Source of the DNA: Kitasatospora sp. NA04385 | Lineage (GTDB): Bacteria > Actinomycetota > Actinomycetes > Streptomycetales > Streptomycetaceae | Reading direction: 5' to 3' | Assembly: GCF_013364235.1 (NCBI RefSeq) | Contig: NZ_CP054919.1 | Span: 2,501,950 to 2,565,949 of the forward strand | DNA length: 64,000 nt | Part shown: positions 9,957-19,150 of the stretch, piece by piece | Position numbering within the stretch: the first letter of the stretch is position 1 | Layout: every line of letters begins with the position of its first letter | Position numbers and translations under genes: made by a program | The notes under the pieces: model-generated | Databases searched by the model: none | Told to the model about the DNA's origin: nothing | The model's input: only the letters and a program-made list of their open reading frames with translations

Positions 9957-12900
9957 TCACTCGACCGGGGGCGGGGTCTTGGCGGGGGTGCGGTCCAGGG
10001 ACTCCAGGGCGAGGCGGACGGCGGTCTCCAGCTGGGGGTCCCGGCCGGCCGCCCAGTCGTGCGGGGCGATCGGGACCTCGACGTCGGGGGTGACGCCCCG
10101 GTTCTCCAGGTTCCAGCCGTAACCCTTCAGCCAGAACGAGTACTTGGGCTGGGTGACCAGCGTCCCGTCGACCAGGGTGTACCTGCTGTCGATGCCGATG
10201 ACGCCGCCCCAGGTGCGGGTGCCGACCACCGGGCCGATGCCCAGGGCCTGGATCGCGGCGTTGACGATGTCGCCGTCGGAGCCGGAGAACTCGTCGGCCA
10301 GCGCCACCACCGGGCCGCGCGGGGCGTCGCCGGGGTACGGGTCGGGGTGGGCGAGGTCGCGGCCGTGGTTCCAGCCGACGATCCGGCGGGCCAGCTTCTC
10401 GACGATCAGCTGGGAGGTGTGGCCGCCGCGGTTCTCCCGCAGGTCGAGGACGACGCCCTCCAGGGACATCTCGAACCGCAGGTCGCGGTGGAGCTGCGCC
10501 CAGCCGGCGCTCTGCATGTCGGGGACGTGCAGGTAGCCGAGCCGTCCCCCGGACAGCTCGCGGACGGCGGCCCGCCGCCCGGCGACCCAGTCGTGGTAGC
10601 GCAGCGCCTCCTCGTCGTCGAGCGGCACCACCACGGGGTGGCGCTCGCCGCCGTCCCGGCCGGTGACGGTGAGCTCGACCGGCTGGTCGGCGGTGCCGGC
10701 CAGCAGCGGGGCGGGGCCGCTGACCGGGTCGACCGGGCGGCCGTTGACGGCCAGCAGCGCGTCGCCGGGCCGGACCGCCACGCCGGGCGCGGCCAGCGGG
10801 GAGCGGGCCCGCGGGTCGGAGGACTCGCCGGGCAGCACCCGGGCCACCCGCCACAGCTCGCCGTCGCGCACCAGGTCCGCGCCGAGCAGGCCCTGCCGCC
10901 GGGCGGCCTCGGTGCCGCGGCCGGGCGGCAGCACGTACGCGTGCGAGGTGCCGAGCTCGCCGACCGTCTCCCACAGCAGGTCGACCAGGTCGGAGCGGCT
11001 GCCGAGGTGCTCGACCAGCGGCCGGTACCTGGCCAGGACGCCCGCCCAGTCGACGCCGCCCAGGTCGGCGCGCCAGAAGTTGTCCCGCATCAGGCGGCCG
11101 TTCTCGTCGAACATCTGCCGCCACTCGGCGGCCGGGTCGACGGTCACCCGGACCCGGTCCAGGCCGACGTCGCCCTCCTCGTCCTCCCCGGCCTTCTGGT
11201 CGGCGGGCACGATCCGCAGCGAGCCGTCCTCCAGCACCGCCAGCCGGGCGCCGTCGCCGCTGACCGCGAACGCGTCGACGCCGGTGAGCAGTTCCTCCGC
11301 CCGCCGCTTGCGCAGGTCGAACCGCTCCAGCGCGGTGCGGGCCGGCTCGTCGTCCAACGAGGCGGCGCTGTCGCCGAGTTCGCCGCCGAACGGGTACCTG
11401 GTCCACAGCACCCCGTCCTTCGCGGCGCGCAGCACCCCGAACCGCCCGGCCTCCACCGGGAACGGCACGATCCGGTCGGCGAGGCCCTCCAGGTCGACCC
11501 GGGTGACCGGCACCGCGGCGTCCTTCTCGCTCTCCTTGGGCTCCTCCTCCTCGCCGCCCGCCGGCCGCCCGCCGCGCTGCGGGCCGAACGGCGACGGGGT
11601 CTCGGCGGCCAGCGTCAGCAGGTACGGGCGGGTGCCGCCGGGGAAGGACAGGTCGAAGGCGTGCTGGTCGTACACCGGGTCGAAGCTGCGCACCGAGAGG
11701 AACGCCAGGTGCCTGCCGTCCGCGGTGAAGGCCGGCGAGTAGTCGTGGAAGCGCTGCGGGGTGGCCTCGCCGACGGTGCGCGAGGTCAGGTCGGCGAGCA
11801 TGATCTGCCGCAGCGACCACGGGCCGAGCACCGGCTGCGACCAGGCCAGCCAGCCCGAGTCCGGGCTGAACACCAGTCCGGAGACCTCGCCGTCGGCGCT
11901 GCGCGCCAGCTCGCTCACCGCGCCGTCGCTGAGCGCCACCAGCAGCACCCGGCCGTCGTGCGAGGCCACCGCGAGCTGCCGGCCGTCCGGCGAGACCACC
12001 AGGGCGCGCACCCGGCCGAGCTGTCCGGCCGCCAGCCGGCGGCGCTCGGCGCCCAGCACCGCCGGGGCGTGCTCCAGCGCGTCGTCGCCCTCGGCGTCGG
12101 TGACCCAGACCGCGCCCTGCGCGCCGTCCTCGCCGGGGACGACCCGGGCCAGCCGGGCCCGTGCGCCGGGCGTCTCGTCCAGCACCCGGGCCGGGCCCTC
12201 CCGGTGGGTCACCCAGTGCACGGTGCCGCGCACCACCACGGCCGCGGCCCGGCCGGTGCGGTCCGGCGCGGCGCTCTCCACCTGCCCGGCGGCGGCCGTC
12301 GGGTGCGGGCGGCGCCGGGTGCGCGGCCCGGCCGGGCGGACGTCCAGCCGGCGCGGCCGGGCGCCGTCCAAGTCGTCCAGCAGCCACAGCTCACCGGCGC
12401 TCTGCCAGACGACCCGGGTGCCGTCGGTGGACGCCTGCCGGGCGTAGAACCCGCTGTCCGCCGGGCCGTGCGCCCGCAGGTCGGAGCCGTCCGGGAGGCT
12501 GGAGTACAGCCGCCCGGTGCCCTCGTGGTCGGAGAGGAACGCCACCCGGTCGCCGACCCACAGCGGGCACTCCAACTGCCCGTCCAGGTCGGCGTGCAGG
12601 CGCTCGAACCGGGCGCCGCCGATCCACAGCTTCCCGGCCCGGCCGCCCCGGTAGCGCTTCCAGTGCGCGGCCTCCCGGTTGTGCGTCCCCAGCAGCACCC
12701 GGCCGCCGCCGGCGCCCTCCGGCACCGGCTCGAAGGCCAGCGAGCCGATCGGCCCGTACGGCAGCCGCGACGGCTCCCCACCGTCCAGCGGCACCGCGAA
12801 CGCCCAGGTCCGCCGGATCGTCTCCTGCCCGGCGGTGGTGATCGCGACCGGCCGGCCGTCGCCGCTCCACCCGACCAGCGCGGTGAGCGGGCTCCCCCAG

Positions 12901-13157
12901 TACGTCAGCCGCCGCGCCGGGCCGCCCTCCACCGGGCCGACGTGCACCTCCGGCGCGCCGTCCCGGGTCGAGGCCCAGGCCAGCGACCGCCCGTCCGGCG
13001 AGAACCGCACCGCGCCGACCGGCACCTGGTCCGCCGTCACCCGCCAGGCCCGCCCGCCGTCCACCGGCGCCAGCCAGACGTCGTCCTCGGCGACGAAGGC
13101 CACCAGGTCGCCGTGCAGGTGGGGGTGGCGCAGGTAGCCGCGCGTCGATTCCGTCAT
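9957..13157 (-). CDS. tricorn-type S41 protease
   Basis: A 1066-residue tricorn-like protein. The first 650 residues contain beta-propeller-type repeats (VRFSPDGRSLAW, LVFSPDSGWLAW and similar), then a C1 region, a PDZ domain around residues 780-850 (GVAVRPGDALLAVNGRPV) and a C-terminal S41 peptidase domain. The nucleophile Ser is in FSGSDGDIVNAAIQ near residue 965, with GGVIGI downstream. Tricorn trims peptides released by the proteasome, which fits an actinomycete. No signal peptide is present, so it is cytoplasmic. An acidic segment (EEEEPKESEKD) around residue 540 lies between propeller parts. Confidence 0.93.
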   Translation of the reverse strand: MTESTRGYLRHPHLHGDLVAFVAEDDVWLAPVDGGRAWRVTADQVPVGAVRFSPDGRSLAWASTRDGAPEVHVGPVEGGPARRLTYWGSPLTALVGWSGDGRPVAITTAGQETIRRTWAFAVPLDGGEPSRLPYGPIGSLAFEPVPEGAGGGRVLLGTHNREAAHWKRYRGGRAGKLWIGGARFERLHADLDGQLECPLWVGDRVAFLSDHEGTGRLYSSLPDGSDLRAHGPADSGFYARQASTDGTRVVWQSAGELWLLDDLDGARPRRLDVRPAGPRTRRRPHPTAAAGQVESAAPDRTGRAAAVVVRGTVHWVTHREGPARVLDETPGARARLARVVPGEDGAQGAVWVTDAEGDDALEHAPAVLGAERRRLAAGQLGRVRALVVSPDGRQLAVASHDGRVLLVALSDGAVSELARSADGEVSGLVFSPDSGWLAWSQPVLGPWSLRQIMLADLTSRTVGEATPQRFHDYSPAFTADGRHLAFLSVRSFDPVYDQHAFDLSFPGGTRPYLLTLAAETPSPFGPQRGGRPAGGEEEEPKESEKDAAVPVTRVDLEGLADRIVPFPVEAGRFGVLRAAKDGVLWTRYPFGGELGDSAASLDDEPARTALERFDLRKRRAEELLTGVDAFAVSGDGARLAVLEDGSLRIVPADQKAGEDEEGDVGLDRVRVTVDPAAEWRQMFDENGRLMRDNFWRADLGGVDWAGVLARYRPLVEHLGSRSDLVDLLWETVGELGTSHAYVLPPGRGTEAARRQGLLGADLVRDGELWRVARVLPGESSDPRARSPLAAPGVAVRPGDALLAVNGRPVDPVSGPAPLLAGTADQPVELTVTGRDGGERHPVVVPLDDEEALRYHDWVAGRRAAVRELSGGRLGYLHVPDMQSAGWAQLHRDLRFEMSLEGVVLDLRENRGGHTSQLIVEKLARRIVGWNHGRDLAHPDPYPGDAPRGPVVALADEFSGSDGDIVNAAIQALGIGPVVGTRTWGGVIGIDSRYTLVDGTLVTQPKYSFWLKGYGWNLENRGVTPDVEVPIAPHDWAAGRDPQLETAVRLALESLDRTPAKTPPPVE

Positions 13158-13199
13158 CCCGCCAGCCTAGGCGGGAACCGCGGCGCCACGTCAGAGGTC

Positions 13200-13280
13200 G
13201 GACCCGAAACCCGCCGCGCGGGGCGCCGGACCCGAAACCCGCCGCACGGAGCACGAAACCCGCCGCGCGGGGCGCCGGGC
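13200..13280. repeat. three imperfect direct repeats between tricorn and rsmE genes
   Basis: The motif CGAAACCCGCCGC occurs three times, starting near 13205, 13233 and 13254, with GCGC-rich spacers between (GCGGGGCGCC twice). The repeats fill most of the 146-nt gap between rsmE and the tricorn gene. They can form several hairpins and may act as a transcription pause or terminator on the minus strand. Confidence 0.55.
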
Positions 13281-13303
13281 CCCGGGGAGGCCCGCCCCGC
13301 CCG

Positions 13304-14047
13304 TCACCCCCAGCGGCCGGTGCGGCCCAGCAGCAGGGAGCCGGCCGCGACGCCCGCCGTGGAGGTGCGCAGGACGGAGCGGCCGAGGCGGTAGGGCGCG
13401 GCGCCGGCCTCGGCGAAGGCGGCGATCTCCTCCGGGGAGACGCCCCCCTCGGGCCCGACGACCAGGACGATCTCGCCGTCGGCGGGCAGCTGCGCGGTGG
13501 CCAGCGGCAGCGCGCCCTCCTCGTGCAGGACGGCCGCGAAGCCCGCGGCGGCGAGCAGCGGCAGCAGCTGCCGGGTGGTCACCGCGTCCCGGACCTCGGG
13601 GAAGCGCAGCCGCCGCGACTGCTTGCCGGCCTCGCGCGCGGTGGCCCGCCACTTGGCGAGCGCCTTGGCGCCGCGCTCGCCCTTCCACTGGGTGATGCAG
13701 CGGGAGGCGGCCCAGGGCACGATCGCGTCGATCCCGGCCTCGGTCATGGTCTCGACGGCGAGTTCGCCGCGGTCGCCCTTGGGGAGGGCCTGGACGACGG
13801 TGATCCGGGGCGCGGGCGCGGGTTCCTCGCGGACGGCGGTGACCAGGACGTCGAGGGCGTCCTTGCCGTGCAGCGCGGCGACGGTGCCGTCCGCGCCGCG
13901 GCCGCGGCCGTCGGCGAGGGTGAGCGCCTCGCCGGGCTCCAGGCGTTTGACGGCGACGGCGTGCCGGCCCTCGGGGCCGTCGAGCCGGACGGTCGCGCCG
14001 GGGGCGGTCCCCGTCAGGTCGTCGACGACGAACACGGGTGCGGTCAT
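13304..14047 (-). CDS. rsmE: 16S rRNA (uracil1498-N3)-methyltransferase
   Basis: A SPOUT-fold methyltransferase that makes m3U1498 in 16S rRNA. The 247-residue protein has an N-terminal PUA-like part (residues 1-70) and the C-terminal knot motifs VVGPEGGVSPEEI and LGRSVLRTSTAGVAAG that are diagnostic of RsmE. ATG at 14047 is used; GAGAGGA lies about 11 nt upstream. It follows dnaJ by 99 nt on the same strand, an order (hrcA-dnaJ-rsmE) seen widely in Gram-positive bacteria. Confidence 0.96.
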   Translation of the reverse strand: MTAPVFVVDDLTGTAPGATVRLDGPEGRHAVAVKRLEPGEALTLADGRGRGADGTVAALHGKDALDVLVTAVREEPAPAPRITVVQALPKGDRGELAVETMTEAGIDAIVPWAASRCITQWKGERGAKALAKWRATAREAGKQSRRLRFPEVRDAVTTRQLLPLLAAAGFAAVLHEEGALPLATAQLPADGEIVLVVGPEGGVSPEEIAAFAEAGAAPYRLGRSVLRTSTAGVAAGSLLLGRTGRWG

Positions 14048-14146
14048 CGGTGCAGCGGTCCTCTCAGCAGGGCCCATCGAAAAAACCGGCCGGGAGCGGC
14101 GGGGGCGCGCAGCCCCCCGCCGCTCCCGGCCCGGGTGGTACGGGTC

Positions 14147-15286
14147 TCACCGGCCGTTGAAGGCGTCCTTCAGCCGGGAGAACAGGCCCTGCTGGCCGGG
14201 CGCGAACTGCCCGGACGGACGCTCCTCGCCGCGGAGCATGGCGAGCCGGCGCAGCAGCTCCTCCTGCTCCGGGTCGAGCTTGGTGGGCGTCTGCACCTCG
14301 ACGTGCACTATCAGGTCGCCCCGGCCGCCGCCGCGCAGGTGGGTGATGCCGCGGCCGTGCAGCGGGATCGACTGGCCGGACTGGGTGCCGGGCCGGATGT
14401 CGACCTCCTCCAGGCCGTCCAGGGTCTGCAGCGGCACCTGGGTGCCGAGCGACGCGGCGGTCATCGGGATGGTGACGGTGCAGTGCAGGTCGTCGCCGCG
14501 CCGCTGGAAGGTCGGGTGGCTGGTCTCGGCGATCTCGACGTACAGGTCGCCGGCGGGGCCGCCGCCGGGGCCGACCTCGCCCTCGCCGGCCAGCTGGATC
14601 CGGGTGCCGTTGTCGACGCCGGCCGGGATCTTGACCGTGAGGGTGCGGCGGGCGCGGACCCGGCCGTCGCCGGCGCACTCTGGACAGGGGGTGGGGACGA
14701 CGGTGCCGAAGCCCTGGCACTGCGGGCAGGGGCGGGAGGTCATGACCTGGCCCAGGAAGGACCGGGTGACCTGGGAGACCTCGCCCTTGCCGCGACACAT
14801 GTCGCAGGTCTGCGCGGAGGTGCCGGGCGCGGCGCCCTCGCCGTTGCAGGTGGTGCAGGTGACGGCGGTGTCGACCTGGAGCTCCTTGGTGGTGCCGAAG
14901 GCGGCCTCCTCCAGGGTGATCTCCAGCCGGATCATGGCGTCCTGGCCGCGGCGGGTGCGCGAGCGCGGGCCGCGCTGGCCGGTCGCGGCGCCGAAGAAGG
15001 CGTCCATGATGTCGGAGAAGCCGAACCCGGCCGCACCCGCGCCGAAGCCGCCCGCGCCGCCGCCCGGCGACAGCGGGTCCCCGCCGAGGTCGTAGACCTG
15101 GCGCTTCTGCGGATCGGAGAGCACCTCGTAGGCGGCGTTGATCTCCTTGAACCGCTCCTGCGTCTTCGGGTCCGGGTTGACGTCCGGGTGCAGTTCACGG
15201 GCGAGGCGCCGGAACGCCTTCTTGATCTCGTCCTGCCCCGCGTCGCGTCGGACGCCGAGTACCGCGTAGTAGTCCGTGGCCACCAA
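14147..15286 (-). CDS. dnaJ: chaperone DnaJ
   Basis: A DnaK co-chaperone of 379 residues. The J domain spans 1-70 with the HPD tripeptide at 33-35, followed by a Gly-rich linker (GGDPLSPGGGAGGFGAG). Four CxxCxGxG-type zinc-finger repeats follow (CTTCNGEG, CDMCRGKG, CPQCQGFG, CPECAGDG), then the substrate-binding C-terminal domains. It is next to hrcA and is the second-type dnaJ of actinomycetes (dnaJ2), the main one being with dnaK elsewhere. As it lies behind hrcA and its CIRCE operator, it should be heat-induced. The ATG at 15286 follows an 83-nt gap. Confidence 0.97.
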   Translation of the reverse strand: MVATDYYAVLGVRRDAGQDEIKKAFRRLARELHPDVNPDPKTQERFKEINAAYEVLSDPQKRQVYDLGGDPLSPGGGAGGFGAGAAGFGFSDIMDAFFGAATGQRGPRSRTRRGQDAMIRLEITLEEAAFGTTKELQVDTAVTCTTCNGEGAAPGTSAQTCDMCRGKGEVSQVTRSFLGQVMTSRPCPQCQGFGTVVPTPCPECAGDGRVRARRTLTVKIPAGVDNGTRIQLAGEGEVGPGGGPAGDLYVEIAETSHPTFQRRGDDLHCTVTIPMTAASLGTQVPLQTLDGLEEVDIRPGTQSGQSIPLHGRGITHLRGGGRGDLIVHVEVQTPTKLDPEQEELLRRLAMLRGEERPSGQFAPGQQGLFSRLKDAFNGR

Positions 15287-15369
15287 ATGCTCCGGTTTGT
15301 TCCGCCTCTAGAAGTGCCTGCGACAGCACGCTGCTTGTTGCGCCGTTCCGCTGCGGACGCGCCGTCCCG

Positions 15370-16443
15370 CTACGACTCCGCCAGGATCTGGCCGACGTAC
15401 CGTGCCACCGCGCGCACCGCCCCCATTGTGCCCGGGTAATCCATCCGGGTCGGACCGATCACTCCCAGCTTTGCCACGCTCTGGTCGCCCGAACCGTAAC
15501 CGACCGAGACCACCGACGTGGAATTGAGCCCCTCGTAGGCGATCTCGTGGCCGATCCGGACCGTCATCGCCGAGTCGGCCGTCTCACCCAGCAGGCGCAA
15601 CAGCACCACCTGCTCCTCCAGGGCCTCCAGGACCGGCCGGATGGTGAGCGGGAAGTCGTGGCCGAAGCGGGTCAGGTTGGCGGTGCCCGCCAGCATGATC
15701 CGCTCCTCGTTCTGTTCGGCCAGCGCCTCGAACAGGACGGTCAGCACGGTGCTGACCGCGGGCCGGTCGGCGGGCTCGAAGCCGGCCGGCAGGTCCTCCA
15801 GGACGGTCGGCACCTCGGGCAGCCGGCAGCCGCCCGCCATGCTGTTGAGCCTGGCCCGCAGGTCGCCGAGCAGGGCCTCGCCGACCGGGGCGGGGCAGTC
15901 GACCATCCGCTGTTCGACCCGGCCGGTGTTGGTGATCAGCACCAGCATCAGCTTGGCCGGGGTGAGTGACACCAGTTCGATGTGCCGCACGGTGGAGCGG
16001 GTCAGCGAGGGGTACTGGACGACCGCGACCTGCCTGGTCAGCTGGGCGAGCAGCCGCACCGTCCGGGCGACCACGTCGTCCAGGTCGACCGCGCCCTCCA
16101 GGAAGTGCCGGATCGCCCGGCGCTCCGGAGCGGTCATCGGCTTGACCTCGGCGAGCCGGTCGACGAACAGCCGGTAGCCCTTGTCGGTGGGGATCCGGCC
16201 CGCACTGGTGTGCGGCTGGTGAATGTACCCCTCCTCCTCCAGCGCGGACATGTCGTTGCGGACGGTGGCCGGGGAGACGCCCAGGTTGTGCCGCTCCACC
16301 AGCGCCTTGGAGCCGACCGGCTCCTCGGTGCCCACGTAGTCCTGGACGATCGCCCTGAGCACCGCGAGCCGCCGCTCGTCCAGCGGCCGGGCGGACGGGC
16401 GCGTGTCGATGAGTCGGCCGTCGGGCTTGCCGTCGTCCGGCAT
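15370..16443 (-). CDS. hrcA: heat-inducible transcription repressor HrcA
   Basis: The repressor of class I heat-shock genes, which binds CIRCE and is kept active by GroEL. The 357-residue protein has an N-terminal winged helix ([28 protein letters not shown], then [11 protein letters not shown]) and the dimerisation and insertion domains of the family. Some homologues start later, directly before the LDERR motif, but here that position is Pro. ATG at 16443 is supported by GGAGGTG 8 nt upstream, giving about 25 extra residues. A CIRCE element lies 50 nt upstream, so the gene represses itself together with dnaJ. Confidence 0.96.
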   Translation of the reverse strand: MPDDGKPDGRLIDTRPSARPLDERRLAVLRAIVQDYVGTEEPVGSKALVERHNLGVSPATVRNDMSALEEEGYIHQPHTSAGRIPTDKGYRLFVDRLAEVKPMTAPERRAIRHFLEGAVDLDDVVARTVRLLAQLTRQVAVVQYPSLTRSTVRHIELVSLTPAKLMLVLITNTGRVEQRMVDCPAPVGEALLGDLRARLNSMAGGCRLPEVPTVLEDLPAGFEPADRPAVSTVLTVLFEALAEQNEERIMLAGTANLTRFGHDFPLTIRPVLEALEEQVVLLRLLGETADSAMTVRIGHEIAYEGLNSTSVVSVGYGSGDQSVAKLGVIGPTRMDYPGTMGAVRAVARYVGQILAES

Positions 16444-16492
16444 GGGGCACGCACCTCCGTCGTCGTCCGTTGTTCCGGTGTCCGGTCCGGGC

Positions 16493-16519
16493 CTGGCACT
16501 CAGCCGGGCAGAGTGCCAG
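16493..16519. promoter_or_regulatory. CIRCE operator (HrcA-binding site)
   Basis: A perfect 9-9-9 palindrome: CTGGCACTC, nine bases, then GAGTGCCAG. It matches the CIRCE consensus TTAGCACTC-N9-GAGTGCTAA except at the outer three bases, the usual actinobacterial variation. It lies 50 nt upstream of the hrcA start, as expected for autoregulation of the hrcA-dnaJ operon. The htpX gene starts 232 nt away on the other strand, so some effect on it is possible but not shown. Confidence 0.95.
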
Positions 16520-16750
16520 AACCGTACGTGCCAGTGTACGGCCAGGGCCTGACGGCAGGAACGGTACGCCCGCGTGATCCTCGTCCGATGGCGCCGCGAC
16601 GCGCCCGGGGGGTGTCCCGTTCCCACCGAATTCCCACCGTTTCGGATGGTGCCCGCGGGCCCGCCCGGTGGCAGCATCGAAGACGAGCGGGGCGGACGGC
16701 GCGGCGGGGCCGCGGGTCCGGGCCGCACGAAGCGCAGAGGAGGAGCAGCG

Positions 16751-17671
16751 ATGTCGGCGGCACAGCACTCCCGGTTCACCCCCGACCGCGGCCTGACCGG
16801 CCGGATGGTCACCACCATGTTCCTGATCGGCCTGGTCTACGTGGGCTTCACCGGCCTGCTGATCGTGCTGCTGCGCGGCGCCTGGCCGCTGGTGGTGCTG
16901 ATCTCCGGCGGCCTGTTCGTCGCGCAGTTCTGGTTCTCCGACAAGATCACCGAGCGGGCGATGGGCGCCCACCGGGTGACCCCCGAGCAGTACCCGCAGC
17001 TGCACGGCGCGGTGGACCGGCTGTGCGCGCTGGCCGACATGCCCAAACCCAGGGTCGCGGTCGCCGACAACGACATGCCCAACGCCTTCGCCACCGGCCG
17101 CAACCCGCAGAACGCGGTGATCTGCGTGACCACCGGGCTGCTGCGCCGGCTGGAGCCGGAGGAGCTGGAGGGCGTGCTGGCCCACGAGCTGTCGCACGTC
17201 GCGCACCGGGACGTCGCGGTGATGACGGTGGCCGGCTTCCTCGGCGTGCTGGCCGGCGCGATGACCAGGATCGCCCTGTACGGCGGGATGATGGGCGGCG
17301 GCAACCGGAACAGCAACGACCAGAACGCGGCGATCGCGATGGTGCTGATCCCGCTGGCCTCGATGGTGGTGTACGCGATCAGCTTCCTGCTGACCAGGCT
17401 GCTGTCGCGCTACCGCGAGCTGGCCGCCGACCGGGCGGCCGCCCAGCTGACCGGCCGGCCGGCCGCGCTGGCCTCGGCGCTGACCAAGGTGACCGGGCAG
17501 ATCGCCGCCATCCCGAGCAAGGACCTGCGGCAGGCCCAGCCGTACAACGCCTTCTACTTCGCCCCGGCGCTGAGCGCCAAGGAGGCGGCCTCGCAGCTGT
17601 TCGCCACCCACCCGTCGCTGGAGCAGCGGCTGGCACAGCTGCGGAAGGTCTCCGAAGAACTCGGGCGCTGA
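16751..17671 (+). CDS. htpX: membrane metalloprotease HtpX (M48B)
   Basis: A zinc membrane protease for misfolded membrane proteins. The 306-residue protein has two N-terminal transmembrane segments (about 20-41 and 45-62), the zinc motif HELSH at 145-149, two more hydrophobic stretches (about 155-170 and 195-213), and a [10 protein letters not shown] segment that supplies the third zinc ligand. ATG at 16751 has GAGGAG 5 nt upstream. It is followed 30 nt later by a PspAB-type gene, and in actinomycetes these two form a conserved pair linked to the phage-shock (PspA) response. Confidence 0.95.
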   Translation: MSAAQHSRFTPDRGLTGRMVTTMFLIGLVYVGFTGLLIVLLRGAWPLVVLISGGLFVAQFWFSDKITERAMGAHRVTPEQYPQLHGAVDRLCALADMPKPRVAVADNDMPNAFATGRNPQNAVICVTTGLLRRLEPEELEGVLAHELSHVAHRDVAVMTVAGFLGVLAGAMTRIALYGGMMGGGNRNSNDQNAAIAMVLIPLASMVVYAISFLLTRLLSRYRELAADRAAAQLTGRPAALASALTKVTGQIAAIPSKDLRQAQPYNAFYFAPALSAKEAASQLFATHPSLEQRLAQLRKVSEELGR

Positions 17672-17701
17672 GCCCGTCCACCGTCAGAAGGAGCTTTCCG
17701 C

Positions 17702-18289
17702 GTGGGATTCCTGGACGCCCTGTTCGGCCGGAGCAAGCCGGTGAAGCCCGACCTCGACCAGCTGTTCGGCGTCCCGTCGGCGGCGCTGACCCTGCAGGCC
17801 GCCAAGGGGTTCCTCCCGACCGGCCTGGGATCGGTCTGCTTCGCCGCGGTCGAGGGCGCGGCCTTCACCGAGGTGCAGCAGCAGGTGCGGGCGCTGCTGG
17901 ACGCGGACACCGGGCGCGGCGGCGTGCCGGTCGAGGCGTCCCGGGACGCGTACGGGTACTCCTGGCTGCTGGCCCGGCACACCCCCGACGAGCTGCCCGA
18001 CCTGGTCAACGACCTGCACGCGGTCAACAGCGAGCTGGAGGCCGGCGGTTTCGGGCCGCAGCTGCTCTGCTCGCTGGTCGGCTTCCGGGACGCCGAGGGC
18101 CGCTCGCTGGCGCTGGTGTACCTGTACAAGCGCGGCACCTTCTACCCGATGTGCAAGGTCGCCGGGCAGGAGAAGCGGGACAACCCGCTGGAGATCGAGG
18201 TCTCCCACCTGCTCCGCGACGACCTGCGGATCGAGCCGGACCTGTCCCGCTGGTTCCCGGTCTGGGGCGCTCCCGGCATCGAGGACTGA
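17702..18289 (+). CDS. pspAB: PspA-associated protein PspAB
   Basis: A 195-residue soluble protein that matches the PspAB family, found in actinomycetes next to htpX or pspA genes. It opens with MGFLDALFGRSKPVKPDLDQLFGVPSAA and has a conserved LVYLYKRGTFYPMC stretch near the C-terminus. No enzyme motif is evident. It starts with GTG at 17702 and has AGAAGGAG about 8 nt upstream. Together with htpX it probably takes part in membrane-stress handling, which is inference from context. Confidence 0.85.
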   Translation: MGFLDALFGRSKPVKPDLDQLFGVPSAALTLQAAKGFLPTGLGSVCFAAVEGAAFTEVQQQVRALLDADTGRGGVPVEASRDAYGYSWLLARHTPDELPDLVNDLHAVNSELEAGGFGPQLLCSLVGFRDAEGRSLALVYLYKRGTFYPMCKVAGQEKRDNPLEIEVSHLLRDDLRIEPDLSRWFPVWGAPGIED

Positions 18290-18293
18290 GCCC

Positions 18294-18311
18294 GCGGGGG
18301 CCCGTCCCCGC
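18294..18311. terminator. hairpin between convergent pspAB and lipoprotein genes
   Basis: A GCGGGG / CCCCGC stem with a 6-nt loop starts 5 nt after the pspAB stop. The genes on both sides converge here, so it may stop both transcripts. It has no U-tract, as is common in Streptomyces. Confidence 0.5.
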
Positions 18312-18340
18312 GCCCGGCTCAGCTCCGGCTCAGCCCCGGC

Positions 18341-19048
18341 TCAGCCCCGGCCGACGTCCTGGTAGGCGGTCTGGTAGGCGTCCTGGTAGGCGGCCACCGC
18401 CGCGTCGACGACCGCCCGCAGGTCCGCGGCCTCCCGCTCGCCGCCGTTCTCCTGCACCACCAGCAGCACGTCGCCGTCGCGCAGCACCGCGGTCCGGTCG
18501 GTCCAGACCGGGCCGCCGCCGTCGACGGCGCGCCAGGTGACGTGCAGCAGCAGACCGCCGCCGAGCGGTTCGACGGCCACCGTCCGCTCGCTGCGGGTGC
18601 CGTCGACGAGCGCGGTGCCGGGGGCGGCGCAGCGCAGGGCGGCGGCCAGCAGGTCGGCCAGTATCCGGGCGGCCCGGCCGGGCGGGTAGCGCTCCAGCGA
18701 CTCCCGGCCGGACCAGCCCCGGTCCAGGTCGTCGGCCGGGGGGCGCTCGACGCCCACCGCGACGTCCTCCAGCGGCGGGGCGTGCCGGGTCAGGAAGGAG
18801 TCGGTGTCGAGCTCCTCGCAGGGCACCTCGGCCAGCGGCTCCGGGCTGCCCCCGCCGCTCGGCGCCCGGGTGGTGGTGAGGTCCGCGGCGCCGGTGCGCA
18901 GCGCGTAGCCGGGCGGCAGCCGGTCGGCGGTCAGCAGCGCGTCCCGCAGCGCGCGCGGTCCCGTCCGGGCGGCGGCGCCAGTGCAGCCCGTCGCGCCCAG
19001 CACGATCGCGGTGGCCGCCGCCACCGCCGTCCAGCCCCGTCCGCGCAC
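18341..19048 (-). CDS. putative lipoprotein
   Basis: A 235-residue secreted lipoprotein candidate. GTG at 19048 follows a GGGAGG ribosome site; the N-terminus is basic (VRGRGW), then a hydrophobic stretch of about 12 residues and a lipobox-like LGATGC with Cys22. The mature part has no domain I recognise. It contains AVAAYQDAYQTAYQDV near the C-terminus, built from an imperfect YQDA repeat. It resembles secreted proteins of unknown role common in Streptomyces (a sensor-like or PknH-like fold is possible). The upstream neighbour is divergent. Confidence 0.75.
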   Translation of the reverse strand: MRGRGWTAVAAATAIVLGATGCTGAAARTGPRALRDALLTADRLPPGYALRTGAADLTTTRAPSGGGSPEPLAEVPCEELDTDSFLTRHAPPLEDVAVGVERPPADDLDRGWSGRESLERYPPGRAARILADLLAAALRCAAPGTALVDGTRSERTVAVEPLGGGLLLHVTWRAVDGGGPVWTDRTAVLRDGDVLLVVQENGGEREAADLRAVVDAAVAAYQDAYQTAYQDVGRG

Positions 19049-19150
19049 CCGTGCCCTCCCGTCCCCGCCCGCTCCGTACCCTCGCACACCCGCCCCGGCC
19101 GCGGCCTGACGCGCCGTCGGCCCGGCGGCGGGGTCCGTAGACTGCCGACC

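Noticed and set aside
8349..13394. 1681-codon open frame on the plus strand
   Set aside because: It runs opposite rnz, the HIT gene and the tricorn gene, has no domain or ribosome site, and is rich in Arg/His/Ala as expected for the antisense of GC-biased genes.
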